DNA of 64,000 bases from Gemmatimonadaceae bacterium (lineage in GTDB: Bacteria > Gemmatimonadota > Gemmatimonadetes > Gemmatimonadales > Gemmatimonadaceae): assembly GCA_022843265.1 (NCBI GenBank), contig JALHNZ010000009.1:33757-97756 (forward strand). The letters are read 5' to 3'. Of this stretch, positions 8,936 through 17,643 are shown piece after piece. The notes under the pieces were generated by a model. It ran no database searches. It was not told where the DNA came from and was given only the letters and a program-made list of their open reading frames with translations. Positions within the stretch are counted from its first letter, which is position 1; each line of letters begins with the position of its first letter. The position numbers were made by a program, and so were the translations under genes.

Positions 8936-10834
8936 ATGACCATGGCTCTCCTCGATCGCATCAAGTCACCAGCCGATCTGCGCTCACTCTCACGAGACGA
9001 GCTGCGTACTGTGGCGTCCGAAATGCGCGCCCGGCTGATTGATGTCTGCTCACACACGGGCGGTCACATTGGCGCGGGTTTGGGTGTTGTTGAACTCACC
9101 ATCGCGCTGCACACGGTGCTCGACACACCGACCGATCAGCTCGTCTGGGATGTCGGGCATCAGGGGTATCCGCACAAACTGCTCACGGGTCGCAACGATC
9201 AACTCGAAACGCTGCGACAGGAAAATGGTTTGAGCGGTTTTCTCAAGCGCACGGAAAGTGAGTACGACACGTTTGGCGCCGGTCACGCGGCCACCGCGAT
9301 TTCGGCGGCCGTCGGTATGGCGGCCGGTCGTGACATCAACGGCGAAACGTTCAAGGTTGCCGCCGTTGTGGGCGATGGGTCGCTGGGATGCGGCTTGTCG
9401 TACGAGGGACTGAACAACGCGGGCCATTCCGAGCGTGATCTGATCGTCGTGCTGAATGACAACGAAATGTCGATCGCGCCCAATGTCGGTGCGATGCACA
9501 AATATTTGTTGTCGGTGCAGCGCAATCCGCTCTACAATCGCGTGCGCTCAAAGATTGGCGACATTGTGGATTCAGCGCCCGGCCCGCTGTCTGGCTTGAG
9601 CACACTCGTGCGCAAGTGGGAAGAGAGCATGAAGTCATTCCTCACGCCGGGCGTGTTGTTTGAAGAACTCGGCTTCCGCTATTTCGGTCCGGTCGATGGA
9701 CACGATATGGACGCGCTGATCGAAACACTGAGCGCGGTGCGTGACTTCAAGGGACCGCGTCTCGTACATGTGATCACGCAAAAGGGCAAGGGATTTCCCG
9801 CTGGAGAGAATGGCGAAAAGTGGCATGCGCTGCCGCCCGGTCATGATCCAAGCACGGGCAAACAGCGCGCCGTTGCAGTGGCCGGCAATCCGAACTGGAC
9901 CACGGTGTTTGGCAAAGGTCTCGTCGAGCTCGGCGAAGAAAAGCAACGCCTGGCGGTCATCACCGCAGCGATGCCGAGCGGTACCGGCACCGGTGCGTTT
10001 GGGAAAACGTTTCCGTCGCGGTTCTTTGATGTAGGCATCGCCGAAGGGCACGCCGTGACCTTTGCCGCCGGCCTCGCCACGCAGAACATCAAGCCGGTCG
10101 TGGCGATTTACTCCACGTTTTTGCAGCGTGGCTACGACAACATCGTGCACGACGTCGCAATTCAGAACTTGCCCGTGACGTTCTGCATGGATCGCGCTGG
10201 CCTTGTTGGCGAAGACGGCGAAACGCACGCGGGCTTGTACGACATTGCGTACATGCTGGCCGTGCCAGGCATGACGGTCACCGCGCCGTCAAACGGTACG
10301 GAAATGCTGGGATTGCTGCGCGCCGGCGTTGAGCATGATGGTCCGTTCTGCTTGCGGTATCCGCGTGACACGTCACCCGATGTACCGGTGGCCATGCGCG
10401 ACATTGCGGCCGTGCCGTACGCGACCTGGGAAGTGCCGCGCAGGGGGCGTGAGTTTGCGATTCTTGCCGTGGGCACCATGGTGAATCAGGCCCTCGCCGC
10501 CGCCGAACGGCTGGCCGCCGACGGTCTCGACATCACGGTCGTGAACTGCCGCTACCTCAAGCCGTACGACGAAGTCACGCTCAATGCGATTCTATCCGAT
10601 CATACGCAGGTACTGACGCTCGAAGAAGGCACGGTCGTGAACGGATTCGGTTCGTTCATGAGCGCCACGATTGGCCGGCTTGCGCCGAACGTCCGTGTGT
10701 CGGTGCACGGCGTCCCCGATCGCATCGTGTACGCGGCGTCACGCGCCCGGCAGCTGGCGCAGTGCGGACTCGATGTGCAGGGCATCATGGATCGCGTGCG
10801 CGCGCTCCACGAATCCGAAGCGATCGCCGGCTGA
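8936..10834 (+). CDS. dxs: 1-deoxy-D-xylulose-5-phosphate synthase
   Basis: Thiamine diphosphate enzyme condensing pyruvate and glyceraldehyde-3-phosphate, first step of the MEP isoprenoid pathway. 632 residues, standard length. N-terminal domain: VWDVGHQGYPHKLLTGR, and the ThDP/Mg site GDGSLGCG...NDNEMSI (near residue 146). Central transketolase pyrimidine domain (about 320-485) with DRAGLVGEDGETHAG near 419, and the C-terminal domain (about 500-625) ending in IMDRVRAL. It follows ispA by 43 bp; ATG 8936 is taken, with a second in-frame ATG two codons on. The pathway's next enzyme, dxr, is encoded at 51.6 kb. Confidence 0.97.
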   Translation: MTMALLDRIKSPADLRSLSRDELRTVASEMRARLIDVCSHTGGHIGAGLGVVELTIALHTVLDTPTDQLVWDVGHQGYPHKLLTGRNDQLETLRQENGLSGFLKRTESEYDTFGAGHAATAISAAVGMAAGRDINGETFKVAAVVGDGSLGCGLSYEGLNNAGHSERDLIVVLNDNEMSIAPNVGAMHKYLLSVQRNPLYNRVRSKIGDIVDSAPGPLSGLSTLVRKWEESMKSFLTPGVLFEELGFRYFGPVDGHDMDALIETLSAVRDFKGPRLVHVITQKGKGFPAGENGEKWHALPPGHDPSTGKQRAVAVAGNPNWTTVFGKGLVELGEEKQRLAVITAAMPSGTGTGAFGKTFPSRFFDVGIAEGHAVTFAAGLATQNIKPVVAIYSTFLQRGYDNIVHDVAIQNLPVTFCMDRAGLVGEDGETHAGLYDIAYMLAVPGMTVTAPSNGTEMLGLLRAGVEHDGPFCLRYPRDTSPDVPVAMRDIAAVPYATWEVPRRGREFAILAVGTMVNQALAAAERLAADGLDITVVNCRYLKPYDEVTLNAILSDHTQVLTLEEGTVVNGFGSFMSATIGRLAPNVRVSVHGVPDRIVYAASRARQLAQCGLDVQGIMDRVRALHESEAIAG

Positions 10835-11709
10835 TGCGCGTCGGCGTCATTGGTCATCGTGGATACGCCGGACTTCCCGGCGTACTCGGCGCGCTACTCG
10901 ATCTGGCGCCCGCGCTCGGCGTAACGCTCGCCTTTGAGGAGGAGTTGTACGAGATCGCGGAGCAGGGCGAGGCACTGGAAGGGCCAGAGACGCTTGATCT
11001 GTTGCTCACCTTAGGTGGTGACGGCACGTTGCTTCGCGGTGCGCGGTATCTCGCGGGCCGTGACATTCCGATTCTCGGCGTGAATCTCGGTCGCCTCGGC
11101 TTTCTGACATCGTGCGGCGGCGATGAGTTCGACGACGCGCTGCGTCGTTGGGCGCGTGGCGATTACATGGCCGAGCAGCGCATGACACTCGACGCGAAAG
11201 CGTTTGGCCTGAATGGTGAACCGCGCGGTCACTGGCGTTGCCTGAACGACGTGGTGCTGCACAAGGGCGGCTTCGCGCGCGTTGTGCGATTTGGAGTGCA
11301 CGTGGACGGTGAGCCGATTGGTGCGCTCGGAGCCGACGGTGTGGTGATTTCTACGCCTACCGGCTCAACCGGCTACAGTCTGTCTGCGGGCGGCCCGGTA
11401 GTCGTTCCTACGGTCGAATCCATCATCGTGACTCCTGTTTCGCCGCACACCCTCGCCATGCGTCCGCTCGTCTTGCCGCCGGATGTTGAAGTCAAGTTGC
11501 AAGCGGAAGATGGGCCGGAAGGACTTTTGGTCACGGTCGACGGACAGGTCGGTACTACATTCACGGCTGGTGAGACGTTGATCATTCGCCGAGCCTCCAC
11601 TCCGGTCCGCATTGTCCGCTTCCCAGGCACCTCGTTCTTTGTCCGCCTCCGTCACAAGCTCGGCTGGGGTGGGCTCAGCGAGCGCGACGGCGTTATCGCA
11701 CCGGTCTGA
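10834..11709 (+). CDS. nadK: NAD kinase
   Basis: Phosphorylates NAD+ to NADP+ in the cytoplasm. 291 residues from ATG 10834, which overlaps the dxs stop by 1 bp (TGATG). The diagnostic GGDGTLL begins at residue 61, NLGRLGFLT follows, and the second signature TPTGSTGYSLSAGGP starts near residue 174. The last 25 residues (VRLRHKLGWGG) are typical. NADPH supply is relevant to the many reductases in this window, but no regulatory link can be seen. Confidence 0.96.
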   Translation: MRVGVIGHRGYAGLPGVLGALLDLAPALGVTLAFEEELYEIAEQGEALEGPETLDLLLTLGGDGTLLRGARYLAGRDIPILGVNLGRLGFLTSCGGDEFDDALRRWARGDYMAEQRMTLDAKAFGLNGEPRGHWRCLNDVVLHKGGFARVVRFGVHVDGEPIGALGADGVVISTPTGSTGYSLSAGGPVVVPTVESIIVTPVSPHTLAMRPLVLPPDVEVKLQAEDGPEGLLVTVDGQVGTTFTAGETLIIRRASTPVRIVRFPGTSFFVRLRHKLGWGGLSERDGVIAPV

Positions 11710-11722
11710 CGGCTCGGGCGGC

Positions 11723-13468
11723 GTGCTGCTCGAGCTTCGCCTTCGCAATGTGGCCGTTATTGAATCGGTCACGTTGCCGCTCACTGCGGGGCTCAACGTG
11801 CTCACCGGTGAGACGGGCGCCGGCAAGTCGCTGATCGTTGGTGCGCTGGGGTTGCTGCTGGGCGAACGCGCCGCGCCCGATCGTATTCGCGCTGGTGCCG
11901 ATCGTGCGGTGGTAGAGGCCACGTTTGATGCGGGCACGCGCGCTGATCTGCGCGAGTGGCTCGACGCTCGCGGTGTTGAATCGGAAGACGACGTCTTGAT
12001 TCTCAAACGCGAAGTGTCGGCAACCGGACGTTCACGTGCGTGGGTCAACGGTTCGCCTGTCACGATTGCCGTGCTACGCGAACTTGGCGCACAGCTTGTT
12101 GCGGTGCACGGTCAGCATGAGGCGCAGCAGTTGCTCGATACTGCGGCGCAGCGCGCATTGCTCGATGCCTACGCCGGCGCCGCAGGCGAAGCAGAATGTG
12201 TGGCGCAAACGCATGCACGCGTGTTGCAGGCAAAAACAGCGCTGAGCGAACTGCACAGCAAGCGCGCCAACGCGGCGCAGCGCGCTGATTACCTGCGTTT
12301 TCTTGTGCACGAAATCGATGCCGCGAATCTTCGAGACGGCGACGACGAGCGCGTAGAAGCCGAGCATCGCCGCCTGGCAAACGCCGAGGAGCTGCGTGCG
12401 CTCGCGGCTGGGGCATCGCAGCGACTACAAGATTCCGAAGACTCGGTCACTGAACATCTCGGCGCAGTACGGCGGCAACTCGCCGCACTGCAGCGGATCG
12501 ATCCTTCGCTTGAGCGACTGTCGTCCATCTTCGATGCGGCGTTCTTCGCGGCCGAAGAGTTGGCGCGCGAGTTGGTAGAATACGCCGACGGTATTGACGC
12601 TGATCCGGCCCGCCTGCGTGAACTCGATGCGCGACGAGCGGTCATTCACCAGCTGTTGCGCAAATATGGCCCTTCGCTGCAGGACGTGTTGCTGGCGGCC
12701 AACACGGCACGCGAAGAACTCGCCCTCGTAGACGACGCAGACGCCGCGCACAACGCGCTGCAGGCTGAGCTCGCGCGGGCAGTTGCGGAACGCGCAGAAG
12801 CAGCGGCCGCGCTGTCTGACAAACGCAGCGCGGGTTCCGCTCTACTTGCCGCGTCCGTTACGGCGTTGCTCCCGGAGCTTGGCATGACCAGTGGCACGTT
12901 CGCGGTACGCCTGACGCCACTGCCAGAGCCCGGTGCAAACGGTATGGAATCCGTGTCGTTTGTTGCGTCATTGAATGCGGGTCTACCCGCTGGCCCACTC
13001 GACCGTGTCGCGTCTGGTGGTGAGCTGGCGCGCGTGATGCTGGCGCTCAGTACGGTGCTCGCACGTTTGCAACGCGTGCCAACCCTCGTGTTCGATGAGG
13101 TGGACGCCGGTGTTGGTGGGGCGGTGGCCTGGCAGGTCGGCGCACTCATGCGCGGGGTGGCGGCGCATCATCAGGTGCTCGCGATTTCGCACCTCGCGCA
13201 AATCGCCGCCTGTGCACACCATCACGTGGTCGTCCGCAAGGACACGAGCACGGCTGGAGCGGCGGGGCTGACGACCGCGGATACTCAGGTCGTGGACAAC
13301 GACGAGCGTGTGTTGGAACTCGCACGCATGCTCAGCGGCGATGCGGATCGCGAGATCAGTCGCGCCCACGCGCGAGAACTGCTCGCACGTGGACAGTCGG
13401 TAGTCAGCGTTTCGGAAAGCCGCGGAAAATCCGCAACTCGAGGCGGTCGCGCGCGAGCGAAGGGATAG
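11723..13468 (+). CDS. recN: DNA repair protein RecN
   Basis: SMC-like ATPase acting in double-strand break repair. 581 residues from GTG 11723. Begins LLELRLRNVAVIES, with Walker A GETGAGKS at residues 29-36, a long two-armed coiled coil (about 150-370), the ABC signature region LDRVASGGELARVMLALS, and Walker B LVFDEVDAGVGG from residue 455, followed by QVLAISHLAQIAA. The C-terminal 25 residues are Arg/Lys/Gly-rich. Only 13 bp separate it from nadK. Its last 65 bp overlap the 3' end of the convergent outer-membrane protein gene. Confidence 0.96.
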   Translation: MLLELRLRNVAVIESVTLPLTAGLNVLTGETGAGKSLIVGALGLLLGERAAPDRIRAGADRAVVEATFDAGTRADLREWLDARGVESEDDVLILKREVSATGRSRAWVNGSPVTIAVLRELGAQLVAVHGQHEAQQLLDTAAQRALLDAYAGAAGEAECVAQTHARVLQAKTALSELHSKRANAAQRADYLRFLVHEIDAANLRDGDDERVEAEHRRLANAEELRALAAGASQRLQDSEDSVTEHLGAVRRQLAALQRIDPSLERLSSIFDAAFFAAEELARELVEYADGIDADPARLRELDARRAVIHQLLRKYGPSLQDVLLAANTAREELALVDDADAAHNALQAELARAVAERAEAAAALSDKRSAGSALLAASVTALLPELGMTSGTFAVRLTPLPEPGANGMESVSFVASLNAGLPAGPLDRVASGGELARVMLALSTVLARLQRVPTLVFDEVDAGVGGAVAWQVGALMRGVAAHHQVLAISHLAQIAACAHHHVVVRKDTSTAGAAGLTTADTQVVDNDERVLELARMLSGDADREISRAHARELLARGQSVVSVSESRGKSATRGGRARAKG

Positions 13469-15119
13469 GCGAGTCGCTCGCCGACAACGCGACCTCGTGC
13501 GCGAACAGCACCTCGAGGGCAAACTTGGACTTGCCGCGCGCAAAGGCGGCGAGTGTTGAGTAGGTCAATCCAATCGCACCGAACTGTGCGGAGCCGGATC
13601 CCGTCTCGAACACGTCGCCCTCTGCCGGTTCGTATCGATCCGCGCCGAACGAACGGTAGAGCCACGTGGCCGACACGCCGAACTTGTCACTCAGATTCAG
13701 ACGCGGTGCCACTTCAAGATCCAGCCGCTGTCCGAGTGTGCGCGAGACCGCCTGCGGCGCACTGAGAAAGAACAGCTCTGGCAGTCCAGCACCGGGCACG
13801 CGTACGACCGCGTTGTCTGCCAGCGGCGTAGTGCTACGAACCGTGGCTGATACCCATGCACGGTTCTTCCACACCAGATCGGTCGTTGCACGCAGCAGCA
13901 GCGCATTGACACCGTCGCCCGTGGCCAGTGCAAACGCCTCGTTCGCCTGCGCGCTGCTGGCGGTACCAAAGCGCCAGCCTGCGGACCCCAATACGCGCAC
14001 GCCCGAACGCTGGGTTGCCAGTCGCGCCGACTGGTCACCATTCCACGTGTCGTAGAGCAGCACGCGTGCTTCGACATCAACGTCGCCCATGCCGGCGCGA
14101 AACGCGGAGGCCAGCGTGTCGGCGCCAACACCAAATACCGAGTCCTGCGCAATTCGCTGCAAACCATTTGTGCCGTACACAAGCACCGCGCCGTTCGGAC
14201 CGATTGGTGGTAGCGTGGTGGTGGACAGGAACCTCGTGAAGCCTTCGCGAATGTCTTCAAGTGATTCCGTCACGGCATTGTGCACAGCGCCGCCTTGCAC
14301 CGGCACAAGCGGCGACCCCACATTCTGATCATTGCCGTACACCGCGCCCCACGCTTCGCGAAACGAAGCGACACGTGCAGCCAGCGCCTGTGCGGCGGCA
14401 GGATCGGCGCGGATCGCGTCACACTCGGAGCCGGCAGTGGAGGCTCCACAGCTGGCAATCAAGTTGACCAGCCGCGTACGCTCGTTGCCGAGCTGCACAA
14501 AAATGCTGCTGTTCGCCGTGTAACTCGCGGGCGACAGAATGCCAGGATTTTCACCCACATTCGCGCCAGATCCGTTTCGGTTCAGCACCAGGTTGGCGTT
14601 GTGCGTGACTTCGACGTACGGCACGCGCACACCCACACTGATGCGCCGCGTAACTCCAAAATCGGCTTGCAGCGTGGTGGTGGTACGACGCACCGCGCCG
14701 CTCGCTTCGAGCGCGCCGAGCGTCAGGTCGAACGTTGGCAGGCCGGCAAGCGCGCGAATGCCGCTTTGCGCGTTCGCCAGCGCCGGCAACTGGGTCACGC
14801 CAAGCGACGGCGTAGCGAGGGCATCGAGGAGTGGAGACCGTGTGCCGTCGGCGAGCAGTCTTCGATCCCATTGATCCCAGGCGACGCCGATATTCACGCG
14901 CAGGCCGCGGGCCGGAATTGGGATCGCGTCCTCACCCAGACCGGCCACGGGCTGCGCCGACAGGCGAGGCGCCGCACTCGTCAGGAGAAGGCCTGCCAAC
15001 AGGACGGTTGGTACTACCGCGAGCAAAGCCCGGGCGGAGCGAACTTCAGGGCGTCGGGTCAGAAGAATTCGGGTTGATCGCACAGGGGCAAAACGGGCCG
15101 TGCGCCAAGTGTCCGGCAT
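13404..15119 (-). CDS. Predicted outer-membrane beta-barrel protein, unknown function
   Basis: I do not recognise a named family. The product (about 571 residues) begins with an Arg-rich stretch, then a hydrophobic export segment (about residues 32-50, LLAVVPTVLLAGLLL) and an Ala-x-Ala type site before AQPVAG, suggesting signal peptidase cleavage. The rest alternates short polar and hydrophobic strands (for example LTLGALEASGAVRRTTTTL, VGVRVPYVEV) and ends LELRIFRGFPKR, as expected of an outer-membrane barrel. No enzyme motif was seen. Start: ATG 15119 preceded by an in-frame GTG at 15122. It converges on recN, overlapping it by 65 bp, and is divergent from the glycosidase-like gene. Confidence 0.75.
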   Translation of the reverse strand: MPDTWRTARFAPVRSTRILLTRRPEVRSARALLAVVPTVLLAGLLLTSAAPRLSAQPVAGLGEDAIPIPARGLRVNIGVAWDQWDRRLLADGTRSPLLDALATPSLGVTQLPALANAQSGIRALAGLPTFDLTLGALEASGAVRRTTTTLQADFGVTRRISVGVRVPYVEVTHNANLVLNRNGSGANVGENPGILSPASYTANSSIFVQLGNERTRLVNLIASCGASTAGSECDAIRADPAAAQALAARVASFREAWGAVYGNDQNVGSPLVPVQGGAVHNAVTESLEDIREGFTRFLSTTTLPPIGPNGAVLVYGTNGLQRIAQDSVFGVGADTLASAFRAGMGDVDVEARVLLYDTWNGDQSARLATQRSGVRVLGSAGWRFGTASSAQANEAFALATGDGVNALLLRATTDLVWKNRAWVSATVRSTTPLADNAVVRVPGAGLPELFFLSAPQAVSRTLGQRLDLEVAPRLNLSDKFGVSATWLYRSFGADRYEPAEGDVFETGSGSAQFGAIGLTYSTLAAFARGKSKFALEVLFAHEVALSASDSPIPSLARDRLELRIFRGFPKR

Positions 15120-15130
15120 CACGGGGGCAA

Positions 15131-15148
15131 TCGGCTAGATTAGCCCGA
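15131..15148. promoter_or_regulatory. Imperfect palindrome in the divergent intergenic region
   Basis: TCGGCTA and TAGCCCGA flank a GAT centre between the divergently transcribed barrel-protein and glycosidase-like genes. The arms match except for one extra C. It could be an operator or part of the overlapping promoters; no regulator gene is adjacent, so this is a weak call. Confidence 0.2.
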
Positions 15149-15212
15149 TCGTCCAAGCCCGTCAACGCGACGGGTACGCGTGCTGATAGCGTCCTGCGTC
15201 CTCAAGGGTTCC

Positions 15213-17009
15213 GTGTCCGACTCTCCTCGCTCCATTCCGTCCGTGCCGTGGCAGACCACGGGCAATCACTGGCTGTCGCTACCGTGCATTCACCCGGCCA
15301 ACGGTGCGATCTACGCGCTTGGCGTGTTGCATCGCGGGGCGCGTGCGGCCGTCGAGTTCGCGGGCGCCCGCGGCTTCGTCGAGGGCGAGGGCACCCCGCT
15401 CTTGAAGCCAGTGATTCGCGTGGATGGCGAGGTGCGCGAACTGGCGAGTGAGGGCATCGCCTGGGAACGCGCCGTTGGCTGGCTGCCCACCTTTACGTGC
15501 ACGCTCGGCTCACTGCTGCTCCGCGGGACTGTATTCGCGCCGTATGGGCGCGATGCCGATATGGCCGGTGCTGTGTACGCGATCACCATCGAGAATCGAG
15601 GCACAAACGCGCACCGTGTGGAGCTTGCACTCGAAGGAGTGCTGGGGCACCGCCAGCAGCGCGTGCGCACGCCGCGCGACTTCGACGATGCGCATCGTGT
15701 TGTGCTCGGCCACAACGAGACGATCATCCTTGAAGGGGCGGCGGTGCCTGGTATGGTGGCGGTTGCGATTGGCGCCGACGGCGAGGCCACGCGTGAAATC
15801 GGCGATGACGTGAACGGCGCTATAGCGTTCGCCGTGCGTCGGACGCTCACTGTAGAAGCTGGGCAGTCCGTGCCGTGCGCGTTCTACCTCGCTGTCGGAC
15901 CGGAACGCGACGGTGCGTGTGCCACGGTTGGTGTGTTGCGTCGGCGTGGCTGGCGCACGCTGCTCGCGGCCACGCGCGAGGCATTGCAGCAGCTGGAGCA
16001 GACGACTGGGCAGGATGCCATCGACCGACTCGTCAATCGCAACTTGCTCTTCTGCTACTTCTACGGTGTCGGACGTGGTCTCGATGACGCGCACTATTAT
16101 CTCGTACGCACTCGAGCGCCCTGGCATAGTCTCGGCGCGACCGTGCGTGACTGGGAAGCGCTCATGTGGACGTTGAGCGCCGTGCAGCTGGCCGATAACG
16201 CACTCGCGCGTGAGTTGCTTGTGCGAACGTGTGAACTGCACGGGTACGCGCCGGGCCAGGGCGTGCATTATCTCGATGGTACCTTGTTTGAGCCGGGCTT
16301 CGCGATTGAAGGAGCGGCCGCGTATCCGATTGCCGTGGATCGCTACATTCGCGCGTCTGACGATGACCAGATCGTGGAAGAGCCTGTGGTTGCCGATACG
16401 CTCTACGTGGCAAACGATGATCTGGTCGCGCGTCGTGACGAGCGGTTGCCGTTGTATTCGACCGAGGTGAGTCCGAGCGGACAGCCGGTACGGTTTCCGT
16501 TTACGCTGCACGGCAATGCTGTCGTTGCTGCAGCACTTGACGTACTGCGTCGCACGCTCGATGAAGAGGCGGCGCGCGATGTCGAGGACCCGGCCGCAGT
16601 GCGCGCCGCCATGCAGCGCCATTTTGCACAGGATCGTGGTGGCAAAGCGCATCTTGCCGCCGCGATCGATCTGGCCGGTGGGGCGGATCAGGTTGACGAT
16701 CCCGCGGCTTCTGTGTTGTGGCTTCCGCTGTACGACGCGCTCGATCGCGATGATTCGCTGTTCCGGCGCTCCGTTCGTGCCGTGGCGCCGGACGATGGCG
16801 GACTCTTGCGTCAGATTGCGCGCTTGCTCGGGCCCGATGGCAATACGGTGTTGCAGTGGCTGCGTCGTGCACCGTTGGATCAGGGGATCGCCGCGTCCGT
16901 GGTGGATACTGACGGGCGTGGCGTCGCCGATGGTGGCGATGCGGCGCTCGCCGGATTGCTCGCGTCGACGGTCTGGTATGCGTCGCACGCACTCGGTTTG
17001 CACGAATGA
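15213..17009 (+). CDS. Glycosidase-like (alpha/alpha)6-barrel protein
   Basis: About 598 residues, probably cytoplasmic because no signal peptide is seen. The first 260 residues look like a beta-sandwich domain; the remainder is a helical repeat with paired hairpins resembling (alpha/alpha)6 carbohydrate-active enzymes. The stretch around residues 300-365 (APWHSLGATVRDWEALMW, then GYAPGQGVHYLDGTLFEPG) holds conserved-looking acidic residues in the style of GH15/GH116/GH125-type catalytic loops. The exact glycoside hydrolase family and substrate cannot be named. GTG 15213 is preferred over GTG 15180 because CAAGGG lies 4-5 nt upstream. Two tRNA genes follow it. Confidence 0.65.
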   Translation: MSDSPRSIPSVPWQTTGNHWLSLPCIHPANGAIYALGVLHRGARAAVEFAGARGFVEGEGTPLLKPVIRVDGEVRELASEGIAWERAVGWLPTFTCTLGSLLLRGTVFAPYGRDADMAGAVYAITIENRGTNAHRVELALEGVLGHRQQRVRTPRDFDDAHRVVLGHNETIILEGAAVPGMVAVAIGADGEATREIGDDVNGAIAFAVRRTLTVEAGQSVPCAFYLAVGPERDGACATVGVLRRRGWRTLLAATREALQQLEQTTGQDAIDRLVNRNLLFCYFYGVGRGLDDAHYYLVRTRAPWHSLGATVRDWEALMWTLSAVQLADNALARELLVRTCELHGYAPGQGVHYLDGTLFEPGFAIEGAAAYPIAVDRYIRASDDDQIVEEPVVADTLYVANDDLVARRDERLPLYSTEVSPSGQPVRFPFTLHGNAVVAAALDVLRRTLDEEAARDVEDPAAVRAAMQRHFAQDRGGKAHLAAAIDLAGGADQVDDPAASVLWLPLYDALDRDDSLFRRSVRAVAPDDGGLLRQIARLLGPDGNTVLQWLRRAPLDQGIAASVVDTDGRGVADGGDAALAGLLASTVWYASHALGLHE

Positions 17010-17078
17010 TCACCAGGTCATGACAGATGCGGTGTCGGCGCTTGTAACGCGGCGCCGGCCGGGATATGTTGGGAGCAC

Positions 17079-17151
17079 GCGGGAATAGCTCAGTTGGTAG
17101 AGCACAACCTTGCCAAGGTTGGGGTCGCGGGTTCGAGTCCCGTTTCCCGCT
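17079..17151 (+). tRNA. tRNA-Gly (GCC anticodon)
   Basis: A 73-nt cloverleaf with acceptor GCGGGAA/TTCCCGC, D-arm GCTC...GAGC, anticodon stem CAACC/GGTTG with loop TTGCCAA (anticodon GCC), and T-arm GCGGG-TTCGAGT-CCCGT. The discriminator base is T and CCA is not encoded. It lies 69 bp after the glycosidase-like gene and 71 bp before tRNA-Leu on the same strand. Confidence 0.97.
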
Positions 17152-17222
17152 CTGTGCTGTAGGTTCGTTGGTAGTTACGGGAAGGGGAGCGGTGCATGAC
17201 CGCTCCTTTCGCGTTTTCGGTG

Positions 17223-17306
17223 GCCCGGATGGCGAAACCGGTAGACGCGGGGGCCTTAAAAGCCCCTGTCCGCAAGGACATGCGGGTTCGAGTCCCGCTT
17301 CGGGCA
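17223..17306 (+). tRNA. tRNA-Leu (UAA anticodon)
   Basis: An 84-nt class II tRNA with acceptor GCCCGGA/TTCGGGC (one G-T pair), anticodon stem GGGGC/GCCCC with loop CTTAAAA (anticodon TAA), a long variable arm around GTCCGCAAGGAC, and T-arm GCGGG-TTCGAGT-CCCGC. The discriminator is A, as in other tRNA-Leu. CCA is not encoded. Confidence 0.97.
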
Positions 17307-17330
17307 CTCATCACCACGTAGGAGACCGGC

Positions 17331-17552
17331 TTGCGTACCGTTCGTGACTCTCAGGGCATCAACTGGATTTGTCTCGAGCTGCCGGAGGTCCCCGCTGATT
17401 TTGCGGCGGCTGCGACCACCATACAACCCCCTCCTGTTGCCGTTGAATGCAACTCTGGCGCCGATCGAGCCATTGTGTTGCTGGCAGAGGATTGGGCGGA
17501 CGCGTTGTCCGATGACGGACTTGTCGAACACATCGCACGCGCATTGCGCTAA
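17331..17552 (+). CDS. Small conserved-looking protein, unknown function
   Basis: I do not recognise it. 73 residues, starting MRTVRDSQGINWICLELPE and ending DGLVEHIARALR. It is acidic, has no membrane segment or signal peptide, and reads like a small soluble domain. The TTG start is supported by a near-consensus ribosome-binding site, TAGGAGA, 6 nt upstream, the clearest one in this part of the window, which argues for a real gene. It sits 24 bp after tRNA-Leu and 91 bp before the propionyl-CoA synthase gene; no functional link is evident. Confidence 0.65.
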   Translation: MRTVRDSQGINWICLELPEVPADFAAAATTIQPPPVAVECNSGADRAIVLLAEDWADALSDDGLVEHIARALR

Positions 17553-17643
17553 TCCAGCGTTGTTACTGCACTGATCTTGCGCTGATCCTCACTGGGCCGC
17601 AAAGTGGCTCAGGTGCGCGTTCACGTCATGGCAAGGGGATGGG

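Noticed and set aside
15510..17003. Long antisense open frame (about 500 codons) opposite the glycosidase-like gene
   Set aside because: It is a shadow of the plus-strand gene in GC-rich DNA: no ribosome-binding site, biased His/Arg/Ile composition and no domain.
16501..17307. Minus-strand open frame covering both tRNA genes
   Set aside because: Its N-terminal translation (LEPACP..., RLPVSP) is the familiar false protein read from tRNA complements.
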